NCBI GenBank assembly: GCA_011503125.2
Contig: WWBZ02000002.1
Coordinates: 992,001 to 1,056,000, forward strand
Direction: 5' to 3'
Origin: Botryosphaeria dothidea
Taxonomy: Eukaryota; Ascomycota; Dothideomycetes; Botryosphaeriales; Botryosphaeriaceae
DNA length: 64,000 nucleotides
This document shows positions 23,119-34,960 of this stretch, piece by piece. The notes below the pieces were generated by a model. The model did no database searches. It had not been told where the DNA came from and saw only the letters and a list, made by a program, of their open reading frames with translations. Numbering within the stretch: position 1 is the first letter of the stretch; every line of letters begins with the position of its first letter. A program made the translations under genes and the position numbers.

Positions 23119-23787
23119 TCAATTCGTATATTTGCAACCCAGCGCACGCGGCAACTGAACCGTCCGCGCCCTGAACGGCTTGCAGTTCTTGTTCCACCCC
23201 GGATTCTTCACTCCAGCATTCAACCACACCGACCACGGCCCGCCCTTCCCGTCCTTGCCGCTCGGACACGCGATGAACTCGTTCTTCCCCCGCCACGTCA
23301 TGTACGACGGCCGCTCCGGCGTGCCCGCGCCCATGAACCCGAACTCGCTCGTCGTGATGCGGTCCAGATTCAGGCCCCGGGCCTGCCGCTCGTCCTTGGT
23401 GTACTGCAGCACGCCCTGCCCCATGCCGGACACGTCCGACCACACGCGCTGCCGGCGGCTGCCCGTCTTCGGGTCCCACAAGTACCACTCGCCGTCGCCG
23501 CGCAGCGTGAAGGCCGCGAACGGCCGCCGCTGGTCGCTGCGCGGCCCGCACACCGCGTCGCGGTTCGGCGCGCCGAGCGCCAGCCCGCCGCGCGAGGCCG
23601 AGATGCGCAGCTTGTCGAAGGGCTGCCCCGGCGCGTGCGCCACCAGGCCGAAGGCGCTGGGCGGCGGGGCCGGCGTGTTGCGCGGTTCGAGGGCGTCGGC
23701 GACGGGGTCCGGGGCGTCGGCGAGCGGGGCAGCGAGGGTGAGGGGGGAGAGGAGAGCGGTGGTGAGGATGGTTTTGAGGAAGAGCAT
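23119..23787 (-). CDS. Small secreted protein, PhiA/IgE-binding-protein-like
   Basis: An intronless frame of 222 residues. A signal peptide (residues 1-19, TILTTALLSPLTLAA) is followed by a short Pro-rich segment, then SAFGLVAHAPG and a beta-rich domain with four cysteines (AVCGP, FIACPS, NKNCKP, LGCKYTN). The order, N-terminal 'FxLxAxxxGxP' strand and C-terminal GFMG...FIACPS then W-V segment, recalls fungal cell-wall PhiA and the IgE-binding-protein family of Aspergillus, but the similarity is distant and recalled from memory. GC at third positions is extremely high compared with the flanking DNA, a sign of strong codon bias and probably high expression. A TATA box lies 104 bp upstream. Location is most likely wall or medium. 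Confidence 0.75.
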   Translation of the reverse strand: MLFLKTILTTALLSPLTLAAPLADAPDPVADALEPRNTPAPPPSAFGLVAHAPGQPFDKLRISASRGGLALGAPNRDAVCGPRSDQRRPFAAFTLRGDGEWYLWDPKTGSRRQRVWSDVSGMGQGVLQYTKDERQARGLNLDRITTSEFGFMGAGTPERPSYMTWRGKNEFIACPSGKDGKGGPWSVWLNAGVKNPGWNKNCKPFRARTVQLPRALGCKYTN

Positions 23788-23890
23788 GGTTGTGGTGCTC
23801 TGCAGCGAGTGTGTTGATGGATGGTTTTGATTGATGTGATATGATGTGATTGCTTGCGTTAATGAGTAGACTTGTCTTTAACTGTAGAAT

Positions 23891-23898
23891 CTTTATAT
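23891..23898 (-). promoter_or_regulatory. TATA box of the secreted-protein gene
   Basis: Reads ATATAAAG on the minus strand, 104 bp before the ATG at 23787. Confidence 0.5.
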
Positions 23899-26800
23899 GT
23901 TGCTCCTTTTCTCTCTCTATTCTTGTTACTTACGCAGGCATCCAAAATACGAGCCTCATCAAGTTTTTTTGTTGTTATATTTGGTGCTGCAAAACTTTGT
24001 TGCGATTGACTTTACAAAATCGCCCCGACATTATTTCCTCAGTGAGGAGCTTCGTATTCGGGCCTCGGCGCCTTCCCAAACAGTTCACGACCACGACCAG
24101 AAATCCGGCTTAGCGAGTAGGTGTTACTGCACTCGGTTGGTGTCCTGCGTGATCCGCCTACCCCAGTTTGGAAGGTCTTGCCCCGCAAACTACCATTCTG
24201 GGAAGTTGGAGCACCTCAAGTGCTTCCGAGGTGCACGCGGGATGGATCGGCCCAGGCGGACGACAGACAACCAGACGTAAACTTACACCCCGCTCTTGTG
24301 CCGCAATGTCTTACCTTTGTTCGTTCAATTGTCGTTTGTTCATCTGGGTTGGGGAAACAAAACAGCATCTTCAATCTATTTTGCTTTCGGGGCTCCATGG
24401 ACCGCTCTGGATCTAAATTTGGAGAGAAACAACCTTCCGGATAAGACCGCATGCTCATTCGGGCCGTGTCTTGTCCACTCCATCGGTTGTGTGCGCCCAA
24501 CAGACTTGCGTTCCTGACCCAACCGGCTTTCTTTTGAGTGCATGCGCGGGGAGTCCGGCACATCGGTTGGATGCATCTCAATTAGATTAAGATTTGCTGT
24601 CAAGGCCCGTGACTATTTAGCCAATATGTGACCAAGTCATCCGCTAATACTACATGGCAGTAGCTGCAAACTGTCGTAATCTCATGTTTTTGAGGAGATT
24701 CTTCTCAGATGGAAGATGTGGGGTAAAGCCAAATCTCTGTGCGAATTCCCCTTAGGAAATTGCACACTGAGGCTCTATTATTCGAAATGACGTGCCCATG
24801 TTGTAGCAAAGTGGTTGGGAATCTGTAAACTTCTTGACAAAGATCAAAAAGGACGTATGGTTCAAACTCTGTTCGGCTAATCTAATGTTTCATTGGTCGT
24901 TTTGATCGACTGGACTTGCATTTCCAACTGCTCCGTCATACAAAGTCTCTATCAAACCCTATCTATGTCGAGGCTGGTTTTGATTGATTTTACTGGTGAA
25001 TGAATTTTATTATTTTCTGTAGACGCTGTCAGTTCCCTCTCCACCCCATTACATCTCACGCTATTCTTTCTTTTCGATTCTTCTGTTACTTTGTACACTT
25101 GTCCTGAAAGTGTGGGCTGGGAATTCATAGTCTCAGAAATCTTCATCTTTCACACCTGGATGAATAATGATATCCTTGGAGTGTAGTGAACATGACGGGG
25201 TTGCCTTTTTACTTAAGCTACATGGCCAAAGGTGGATATAAGAGAGCTCTGCACCTAAAAATGTTGACTCTCAGACCGAATGATCACCCGGGTAAAGAAA
25301 AGCAAGACGGTAACTCGGCAAATTTTAAACCAGATATCCTGTCTCTTTCATTTGTAAGCTTAGATCTGGCTTTATGAAGAACTAAAAGATCTAGATTGGT
25401 AGACTATGAGATGTTGCTAGCCGTAGGCACATGGCACCAGTCTGGTAGAGCCTTGTTCCGACCCCATGTACCGGACTCACAAAATCAATATCAGTCCATC
25501 AACTTCAAATGAGGAATCCATATACGGTAACTTCATCCACCACTCACGATAGTCACCGGAACTTCATTTATTTTACAATGCAGCTGGACGAAGTTGTTGA
25601 CGATGTGTGATTCTGTTAAGAGCAGATGATATGTATCTAGAGGCGATTGACGCGGTGGTCGCAAGTGTCTCGGTTGGTGTGTATCTGTTGACCAGTTTTC
25701 AATTCAAATCTCTGTAATCCTATAGGGTAATGATGGGGAAAGGGGTCAAGGAAAAGCAGCCATGAGAACGACGAAGCCATATTGCCGCGTTGTTGAAAGA
25801 CCAGATGGTGGATACCTCAATAAATTCATATCTCTACGTTACGAATCGCGGCATGAATGAGTTACCAGACAAAGGACATCCTTCATCTTCGATGTTCTCT
25901 CTGCTCTCCTCAGTGAAAAGAGATTGTCACTCAAGTCTTCATCTGTCGGATCCCCACACCCAAGCACTGGTCCGTCAAATTTGAATATCACTCCTGAAGC
26001 ATGGAGATGAAAGACTTTCCGAGATCTTTAGTAGCACGACCGTATGATAGAAGACCGGACTAGTTCTTCTTTGGGCGCCTCATATCCACACAATTACTTC
26101 GACTCCCCATGTCTTAAAAACTCCAGTATTATTTCCCCCGCAGCACGAATACGATGATATTCATTGCGGTAGCATCGTGGCTGCTACTGTGGCGCCTCAC
26201 GGGAGTAACAGTAACAGCGTTTTAGTCGTTGAACAGGCGCACAGGCTGATGATTAGTACGAGGAGGATTTTTGCAGACACGCTGATCCCACATCAAGGTA
26301 CTGTCGATGCCGATCCCTGCGGGTCTCTGAGACCTTTTTACCCTATAGGTCAATCAGCACCTTATCTCCTTTTATCACAGTACTTTTGGCGCCTTTTTTT
26401 CCCTCCCGGGGGTCACAAACACTAGAGATCGCCTCAGTGCCCCTTCAATAATCTGGAGAAACACCTCAATCCAGCACACGCTTTGGGCGACTAAGCCCGA
26501 AGAATTCCCCTTCACTAACGCCTCTCTCTCACGTTCTGGGTATAGATCTGCTCCTTCGTCGATCGCTCACTGGCTGCGGGCCCTCTCCCTGGGGGCCCGC
26601 CCCACTTCTCCAACACCACGGCTTCCGACGCGCTCAGCATCATGACTCCGCCCTGTGCTTCTCCCTCACACACACCGCCGGGGCCGCCAATGCGCAAAAA
26701 GGGAGAGGGGGAGAGCGCCCGACACGCGCCGTAACCGCGAGCGCATCTGCTCTCCGCGCTGCATGGCCTTGACCGCATCTTCCACCGTGGGAGGGGGGTG

Positions 26801-27036
26801 TGTCCTCTGCCGATCCTGTCTCTGAATGTTTATGCCGCCCTTCTCGCTTATCCCCGCAGGATGCACCGGGAGCGTCCGTAAGGGGAAAAAAAAAAAAACC
26901 GTTGCATGCGTATGTGCGTCGCCCGCCCGCGCGCATGTGCGGCAGACGCGGCGCGCGAGACCGGATCGGCCGGCTGAAATGCGTGTGGCTTGTCCCTCAG
27001 GCGTGCCGCAGAACAGCCCTGATGATCATTACTGGC

Positions 27037-27061
27037 GATGATGATGATGATGATGATGATG
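27037..27061. repeat. (GAT)n microsatellite
   Basis: Eight uninterrupted GAT units. Confidence 0.95.
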
Positions 27062-30000
27062 TTCGGCGGCGTCGGGGCGCATCCGGGGGTGCGTGGGCGT
27101 TGATGAAAGGCGTAATGGTCCGCCGCGTGGCAAAGGCGCGCGCAAGATTTCCTGTGTCGCATGGCTTGCTGGATGCGGTTTCGTGGGGGATTGACGGCGG
27201 AGATAACGACGACCGTTGGGAGCCGCGCGTCTACGAAGAAAGCTGTAATTTGCGGGGAGGGAGGTGATGATTGGCAGGGTGTGGTGGTTGATCATACTCT
27301 CGCGATCAGAAGGGGCTCCAATTTAACTTGAAGGACGGAGATGTTGTCGGTTTCGGTAGTGAGTGACTCGCTGTTGCGGGTCGTCGATGGGGTCGTCGAT
27401 GGCGTGCCAGGAAAATCTGAGGAGTGCTGGTGGTTGGCCCTGTTGCTACTGTGGCTGGTAGGTCATCCATCACGCAATTGAATGACTGAGTGTTCAGTAA
27501 ACTTCTGAAGCAGTGTGGAGCCACGAATGTGGACCGCATCGGGGCTCGTTGGGAGACCATTGTGACCGTTGATGTTGGAAGAGGATGATGAAGAGGTGAC
27601 TGAAGTGGCGGTGTTGTAGATCACCAGCTTGGATGTGCATTGACAAGTTGACACCGCCTTGCGCTTCGAGCGGCGCTCCGGATTGAGGAGCATTCGAATT
27701 TGGTATTTGCTGACATTGTGACGCTCAACATACGTCTCCGTTATTCTGCTGTAGAGGAAGAGGAGAGTTGTGATAGGAAGCAAGACTGGCAAACTCAAGC
27801 AAGTCCCGAGACTTTGTACGCGTGCTGTTTCTTTCATCCCAAAGCAAGGCGCATGAATCCATAAATGAGGAGTGAAGTTAATCGAGCTGGGCGAGTATGG
27901 CTTGCATCTTCCCGCTGAGAATCACAGCAAAGCAAAAATTGCCTATCATCAATCAATCAAGCTCTACATCACGGTGTGTAGCCTTGAGTCCTTCTGGCTC
28001 TAAGGCAGCATCCGATATCCAGTGAAGCCGGTGTTGGCTCCGCAGTTCGCCCTGGCTATCCTCTGGACAAGGAGGTGGACAGGCTACAGACCCGGAAGGA
28101 CGAGGTGACTCTGCTCGAGGCGCAGTCAAGCAGCTGACGCTGGGTCACTTGGAAGTTGTGCGACATTGCCAAGGTCCGGATAAATGGACTCTGACGGCCT
28201 TGAGGATGTAAGGAGGCCAGATGGAGGCCTTCGATCGTGACACTCCTTGCCGTTGGGATTTCTTCACGCTACCCAGTCCGCAGTCGATGATGTCGACATG
28301 CTTCCTGGAGGATTGCGGAGTATACACCGCGTCGATGGTCTCTGCTATACCCATGTTTTTGGTGTTCCGCTTAAACCGCCATCTACCGAGACACAAGAGT
28401 CATGTTGATTGCAAAGTCGTCGATATGAGACTCCTTGGGATTTCTAGACCAGCCGGGGTCAGTATCCGAAGTGGAACCTAGAGTCTACTAAGCTCTTACC
28501 TTTCTAGACCTGCTGCCCGCTGATTCAGGGCGCTGTAGAAAAGTGCCGTTGTAGAGGTTGATGACTCAGGCACGCAGCACGTCATTCGCCAGGCACTCCA
28601 AACCTTCAGCATCTCCTGCAGGCGGGGACGAAACATTCAGCTCGGGCACAGCGACAAGATGTAAACAGAATGCCCGCAGTCCTGCGCTCAAGCTCGAGTC
28701 TACCGTGGCCTCGACAACTAAAATATGGACTGGGATGCAAACATTCTAGACTGCCTCACAGTTTCTATGATTGCAAATATCCAAGCGAAGGCTGGTCTGG
28801 AATCATTTGGATGCCTCAGTCACACCGAGGCAAGCCGAGCGAGGCGCCCCTCCCTTCGAACCTCGATCCTTCCAGCGGCTGGCCCCCGATTCCGCGCCCC
28901 CTCACTCCCGTCGCAGATGTCCGCTTGTCATCTAAATCCAGCGACCAGGATCCATGGTTTTGGACGCCGACAAAAGCAGCGGTCCCTTCCCGATCAGTAC
29001 CCGCGTGTTCCCAAAACGGCCAGATCTCGAACAGCGTAAAGTGCCGACGCGTTGTCGGTTGATATATGAAAAACAGCAAATGTGTCCCTGCCGTCGGATC
29101 AACGACCGCCAAGCGGTTGCTGCTCCACAATGCACCAAGGACCAGGTTGGCAAAGAAGCAAGCGGGGCGACGGATGATGCGAATCCCCTCATCGCAGGAA
29201 TTCCAAAAGCGTACACTATAGCAGGGCAATCATATACCCGGTTTCAGAGCCCAGATGATCTACATCGAAACAGTTCGTGCCGGCGCGCGTGGACGACGTG
29301 TCTCAAAGTGTTCTCAGGTTACCCGCTGCCAAGCATTCGCTCTTCTGCTTGACACCCGCAGGAGGACCCATGGAGCAGGGATGCAGACGTCACTGAGCAG
29401 CGGGACCCTGACCATTGTTCGACGCGCAGAAGAGGACCCTTTGCTTCGATCTCAGGATTCCAAAATGCGGCGTATAATAGCCGATCTTAATGGGGCTTCT
29501 GCCATGGGCCACCTCGAGCGCGTTCACGTCTCAGAGATCCGCCGAGGCGTGCAATGACGATGAGCGGCGCGACGCCGCTCTTCCCGGACGGACGGACGCC
29601 CAGACGACGGCGGGCGCTCCGCGAACCAAGATCCGTCCCACGATTCGCGCTTGATCGCAGCTGCGAGTGCGCGACAAAAAAACGGGACGGCGCAAGGAGG
29701 AGAAGGGCCGGAAACTTCCTATAGCACCGCCATCCTATAGCGCGGCGGACCAGTGATTCGCGAGCGTTGGTAAACCCTTTTTTGCAGAGGCTGTTTCAGA
29801 CGACTTCCTTCGTCCGGGGGGGACGCTTGGGATGGGGCCAGCTGCGGTTGCCCAGAGGGCGGTGTTGAGAAAGAGCAGCACGCATCAACAGCGAAGCAAG
29901 TATGCTTTCGCAGTCAATGCCGTCCGTCTCTTGGATGGGCGGCCCACACAGCAGCGCCGACAAATCATCCAACGTTCGCGTGTCAGTTTGACGTGCGAAC

Positions 30001-31588
30001 AATTTTTTTTCCCATGCATCTCGATAGTGGGAAAAAGGCGCGCAGGAAGAGCGAGGGAGCCAAGCTACGCACCGGTGAGGCAGCGAGCCCAGCTCTGCGG
30101 GCTACCCGCTCTCTCTGTCTCTGTCGGCGGGGAAAGCTGTGTGTTGCAAGCCTCACTTGAAACTTAAGGCATCAAAGCGGGAGACGGCATCGATTCGCTT
30201 AGGGTATCACGTACCGTTAGCCTATAGCGTGAAGCAGCTCCGGCGCTTGGTCCTACAACCCACGTGTCTCGAGTGTAATGATGAGTTATTCTCAGATGGG
30301 AACCGCCACGAAACGCCACAGCTTACACAGCAGTTCGGCGCTCGAGTCATTGGGGGCGGCGGCAGATAAGCACCGTAGGAGGCGTCTGCTATAGGAGGCG
30401 CCCGTTCTTCTTCCTAGCTGTGCTCGGCTTGGCCCTCATCATCACGCCGCGGGAGGCCGGCTGTCATGCCTGCCTTCGGGATCCACACCGCATCCTGAGA
30501 CGCTCGATGTGTGAGGATGGTGGCCCATCGGCCCATTTTTCGCCATGCTCGAGGAGCTGATGTGCTTTAGCGACGAGCCGGGCCAAGATGCAGGAAGGGG
30601 TAAGGAAGCTGCGGATTTGCGGGTAGCGAGCGTGGCCAGTCGGGTGTGGAGTGCCGAAGGGGGGCTGCGCGGCGGGTCGTTGGCACGGGCGTTTTGCAGC
30701 GGGTGCTCGGGGCAGGTGCTTGGCGAAAGCTTCAGTGCCTGGAACGCCTCCTTCGGCGAACACTCCTCAAAATCGACGCCTTGGGGAACTCTTCCAAGCC
30801 GCTCAGCCTGCTTGTCCGCTGCAACGTCGGCCTCACTCGGTCCAAGCGAAGACGAAAAGTCTCCACCGTCTCCGAGGAACGCACGACGTTGCCGGCCGCC
30901 AGGGTCTTGGAACGCTATGCAAGCGAGCGTTAGGGGGATGACAAAGATGCAAAAGCCTATATTTTCTGACTCTGGCAGGCCTAATGCCGATGAGGCTCCT
31001 GTGACAGGGTCCCGGAGAAACTGCAGGTCCCTGGGAAGCTTTGAGTGGCCGCAGTCACGCGGCCCTGACCCTTGCAGCCTATATTCACTTTGATACTACC
31101 GCCGTGTATGCTTTATTGAAGACCAAGAATTATTACTATCGCTTTCTGTGTTACATAGCGTTTTGTGATATCCCACAGTGATTGAGTCCCTGTCTATACA
31201 TGGCCCACAATCCAAGCATTGTCCGCAGAACGTTCCAAGATCATGCCTGATGCAGATTGTTTCCATTCCAAATTCCGTCAGGTTAATTTCCATGCCGGTC
31301 GTAATTGACCCCATAGTGAATGAGGGCAAGCTGAATACAAAGAAAAGGAAATAATGTCCAAAGAGAGCGAATACGAGGGTATCTCGCGTTACCCTCGAAC
31401 GCCTTGGTGCGAAACGAATGGAAGGGAGAGCTGAGCCTCCCGAATCTGTGGCAAAAAGACGAACCCAAGTAGTCCCAGAAAACGCCCCGTCCCTAGAGTT
31501 TGAGAACCAGTCAGAAGACCGCCGCGCCAGAGAACCCCGCTGCCTGTCTAGCCACCAATGAAGAAAGTGAAATGCTCTTCAGACACGC

Positions 31589-32742
31589 TCAAGGCCGCGG
31601 ATCCCTCTCCTCGGTCAGCAATGCTGAGATGGCCGTGCGGCTTTCTCTCCTCTCGCCATTGACGGCCTCCTGCTTGTTCACTGCGGCCCAACCGCTGTTT
31701 CTGAATGCGGGAAGCGGCAGCTGCGCTTGCATAGAGCCCATGGCCAGCGTCGTGCCGTTCGGGCTCTCACCCGGAGGAGTCGGGGGGCGAGGAATGTGGA
31801 GACCGAGGCCCTTGTCACCCTTGTTGAAGAAACTAGGGCACAGGGGGCTGCCACTGCCGCCTTGGCGCCAGACATCCTCGAGTTGAGCGGCGCTAGCGTC
31901 CGGGCCGTAGTCGGCAGCGACGGAGGCCCAGAAGGCCGTGCGATGGGCCTCGTAGATGTTGCGTAGGCGAGCAGTGTCGATGGGGCCAAGAGACGAAGCG
32001 CGGGAGTGGTGGCGGGTGGCCTGAGCGGACGGGTTGGTCAGAGTAGAAGGAAGCGGGTGGCCTTCTTGCTGTGCGGGCTGGTAGCCGTGGTGGTGGAAAG
32101 GCATGACAACGCTAGAGGCAGCGCTGTTGGTGTTGGCGGAGTGGTTCGCGGAGTTGTGGGCGGAGATGGAGTTAGTGTCAAGGCGCAGGCCTGCACGCGG
32201 CTCAGGCGAAGACTGAGGGGTGATGATGCGCGGGTGCAGACGAGGGAGGAGGATCTTTTGCTGATGCGCCTGAGCTGCCTCGACGGTCATCATTGGCGAC
32301 TCCTGGCGAGGCGGGGTCATGGTTTGCGTGTACTCCTCGGCAATTTCGTTGGGCAGCTCGAATTGCGAGTGCGTGGTGCCGGAGGAGCCAGAGACAATGG
32401 AGGAGGTGGTCGAAGAGATGGAAGCATTGCGCTTGCGGCGGTGCGAGCCGTGGCTGAGCTGGTGGTAGTGCAGGCGGCAGGCGAGTTCAGTCTTCTTGAG
32501 GTGCTGTGCGATATGCTTGTAAGGCATCTTCTGCATGCGGGTCTGGAGGAGGTAGGTTTCCTACGGGGCAATTGTCAGTAACTAGGATGGGGCCGGCAGG
32601 GTGCAGTAGCGCGCACCTCTTCCTCGGACCACGAACGGTTGCCGCCAGTCGACATCTTGCGGGCCCTGAGGGGCGAAGGTCCAGAGTGATCCATATCGCT
32701 GAAGGATGAGATGGAAGAAGTCCTGCGGTGGTGTGCTGCCAT
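31589..32742 (-). CDS. Single-repeat Myb/SANT DNA-binding protein
   Basis: Exons 32742-32617 and 32560-31589 (56 bp intron, GTGCGC...CCGTAG) give 365 residues. The intron falls inside the DNA-binding domain. Joining it restores one SANT/Myb repeat at residues ~37-79: RSWSEEEETYLLQTRMQK, MPYKHIAQHLKKTELACRLH, YHQLSHG, followed by the basic RRKR. The rest is low-complexity Ser/His/Gln-rich, with a conserved-looking C-terminal helical block (DTARLRNIYEAHRTAFWASV). The ATG of MAAHHRRTSS is chosen; in-frame upstream codons are Cys/Phe-rich and leader-like. The family is conserved in Pezizomycotina and predicted to act in the nucleus as a transcription regulator, with no known target here. A second Myb gene starts 3.7 kb away on the other strand. 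Confidence 0.85.
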
Positions 32743-33098
32743 TGTGGTGGGTGGTGATGGTCTTTTGTATGCCTGCGGCGGGAGGTTGACCGGTCGTGCA
32801 GTTGGTGATACTTCGCTTGTGTCGGGTAAAGACGCTATTGCCGCTTCGAGCAAGGGAGTGACCAGCCTTGTCCCTTGGGGTGTATGTACGAGTCGCAGTG
32901 GACAGCGAGGGATTACGATGGGCGTATGTACCAAATCAATTGGCCAGCAATGTCGATTAAAGAATGGAAGCGCAGCCCAGCCAGTGGGGATTGAACGAAA
33001 GCAAGACAAACAGCTGCTGAAATAAAACGACGAGTGCCGGCACGAGCGGTTTGGAGCTGATGGCGAGAGAGGCAGTTGCAGCGAGGAAACCTCTCCTA

Positions 33099-33107
33099 CA
33101 TATATAG
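33099..33107 (-). promoter_or_regulatory. TATA box of the left Myb gene
   Basis: CTATATATG on the minus strand, about 360 bp before the start codon, implying a leader of ~330 nt. Confidence 0.4.
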
Positions 33108-34696
33108 GCAATAGCGACTGATACTATTGTGGGTTTGATAGTGGTTGGCGAACCGGTACCAAGACCATCCGGGGGCATGGTGATTGGAGTGGTGGGTCTT
33201 GAAGTGGATTAAGTTTCCAAACCAGCCATGCAGCCAGGAGCTGCAACAAAACTAAGGTTTTGCAAACCCGGGATCGGCGCTTTGGTGCAGAGGCTGGATC
33301 TCAGGCGCTTCCTGTTGGGGTAGGAGTGGGAGCTGACAGCAGATAGGCGCCCCGTGGCCATGCCGGATTGGGGGCAGGGGCGATTGCAGATGCAGATCCA
33401 GCCAGTCACAGCGAGCACGAATGCATGAATTCTGCCACCGTTCTGAGGTGGGGTGGAAGCAGTTTCAAAACTCGACTGGTTAGAGAGCCCCGTGTTGGCA
33501 TGCACGCGAGCGCGTTGGCGAGGCAGATCAAGCCTTGATGCGCGCTGCTAAGGCGCCGGGCGCTAGCAGAATGGAGAAACGGGGGCGGGCTGAGTGCTGA
33601 AAAGATATAACCATAATCCCAATCTTAATGGCCGGACGCACCGGTGGCCCGTGGAGCGGCGCGGTGCGAAGGGCGGCCGGCGGAGCTGCTGGGCAGGCGC
33701 ACATCGAAATCATTGTTGAAATGAAATGCAGGCCGAAACTGGCAGGCTGCCGAACGCCAAACACGCCCGCAGAGCGACGCGAAAGCTTGCCCGTCCGGAA
33801 GCTGCGCCATCCGCGCTGAGGGTGCAATGCAAATCGATATGGGACGCATCTGGGGCAGAGGATTTGAGATGGCATTCGCGCTGGGGCGGCGGGAAGCTCA
33901 AACGGCCATGGCGGCGTCGTGGGTAAGCTCTGGCACGGGCGCCGTCTCAAGGGCCTGCTGGCGCGGACCCCGTGCTTGGCGGCGAGAAACACGACGTTGT
34001 GCGTTCGAGGTCGGCATCACTGCCGTCACTGGGCGCTGGGCGCGCTCTGAGTGGCGCATCGTGCCGACCGGTGTGAACAGCGGCTGCCGGCTGTTTTGGC
34101 GGCGTGACGTGCCCGGCGAATGCCGGCGAGAGGGCGCGTCGTCGAGGGCGTGGTGGGTGTGTCGTTGTCGTCGAGCGCAGGGTCTTGGGCGTTGGTGTTC
34201 TGCGCGCGCTGCTTGGCTGCCTGTTCTTCGCCATGTGAAAGCCGCAGTGCACCCAATAAGACCGGAAGCAGATCTGTGCTCGCCAACCCTGCAAACGTTC
34301 CGGTGAGCACGCGGAAGGCACGCACCACCTGGACATCCATCCATCGGCGAAAAAAAGCACGGCGCCGCGCTGGAGATTTGATATAGGCTCCATCAAAACG
34401 CAACACGGCGATAATGACAATAACGGCTCGGCGGCTGTGCGCGCAATACGAACGCGCTCGCGTACCGGGCGCCGCAGGTACATGGCGAAACGGTTGCATA
34501 CTTTGGAACAATAAACTCTTTTCGCAGCGAGGCCTGGCCAAGGCGCCGCTAGCGCTACCTAAGGGGACGGATGTGGGGAAGTAGTCTTCGAAGTCCAGGC
34601 CGTCGCAGCACCACCACCATCGACCGCCAACGACAAAATCGACGACGACGCGCCGCCCCGCCCGCAAATTGCATCGAGATCCTGCCGCCACCGGTT

Positions 34697-34915
34697 GCTC
34701 GCCGCCCCCACTGCTGCTGAGCAGAGCACGCGCTGTGAACAGGAGACCCTTACCTATCTATCGTGAGCAGCTGAAGTATTCGTCCGGACGTGGATGTAAT
34801 CAGTCTTCCCAATCACTGGTCTCCCTACGCATGCTTCAGCTCCTGCAGTACGCTGCACTGCTCGCCGCCCCCACCGCCGGCGGGCAGAGCACGCGCGTGT
34901 AGTAGGAGCTCCCTC
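34697..34915. repeat. Diverged direct repeat, two ~56 bp copies
   Basis: Copies at 34697-34752 and 34860-34915 share GCTCGCCGCCCCCA, then GCAGAGCACGCG, then AGGAG; about 80% identical at a 163 bp offset. The spacer contains the GAAGTATTCGTCCGG motif also seen elsewhere in the window. Confidence 0.65.
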
Positions 34916-34925
34916 CGCCCCCGCT

Positions 34926-34926
<1 letters not shown>

Positions 34927-34959
<33 letters not shown>
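34927..34959. repeat. (CCG)11 microsatellite
   Basis: Eleven perfect CCG units in a G/C-rich intergenic segment. Confidence 0.95.

Positions 34960-34960
<1 letters not shown>

Larger units (their letters stand above)
23788..31588. other. 7.8 kb gene-poor region
   Basis: I find no gene I can support. The left half (24-26.3 kb) is AT-richer, the right half GC-richer. Weak candidates are a 124-codon minus frame at 27463-27837 with a hydrophobic N-terminus, a 137-codon minus frame at 28816-29229, and a 215-codon stop-free minus frame at 30451-31095 without an early Met. A (GAT)n microsatellite lies at 27037. CCTATAGC recurs at about 29718, 29733 and 30218. Confidence 0.5.

Noticed and set aside
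22933..23817. 294-codon plus frame
   Set aside because: Antisense of the secreted-protein gene, whose third-position GC bias opens the opposite frame. The minus frame has a signal peptide and Cys pattern; this one has neither.
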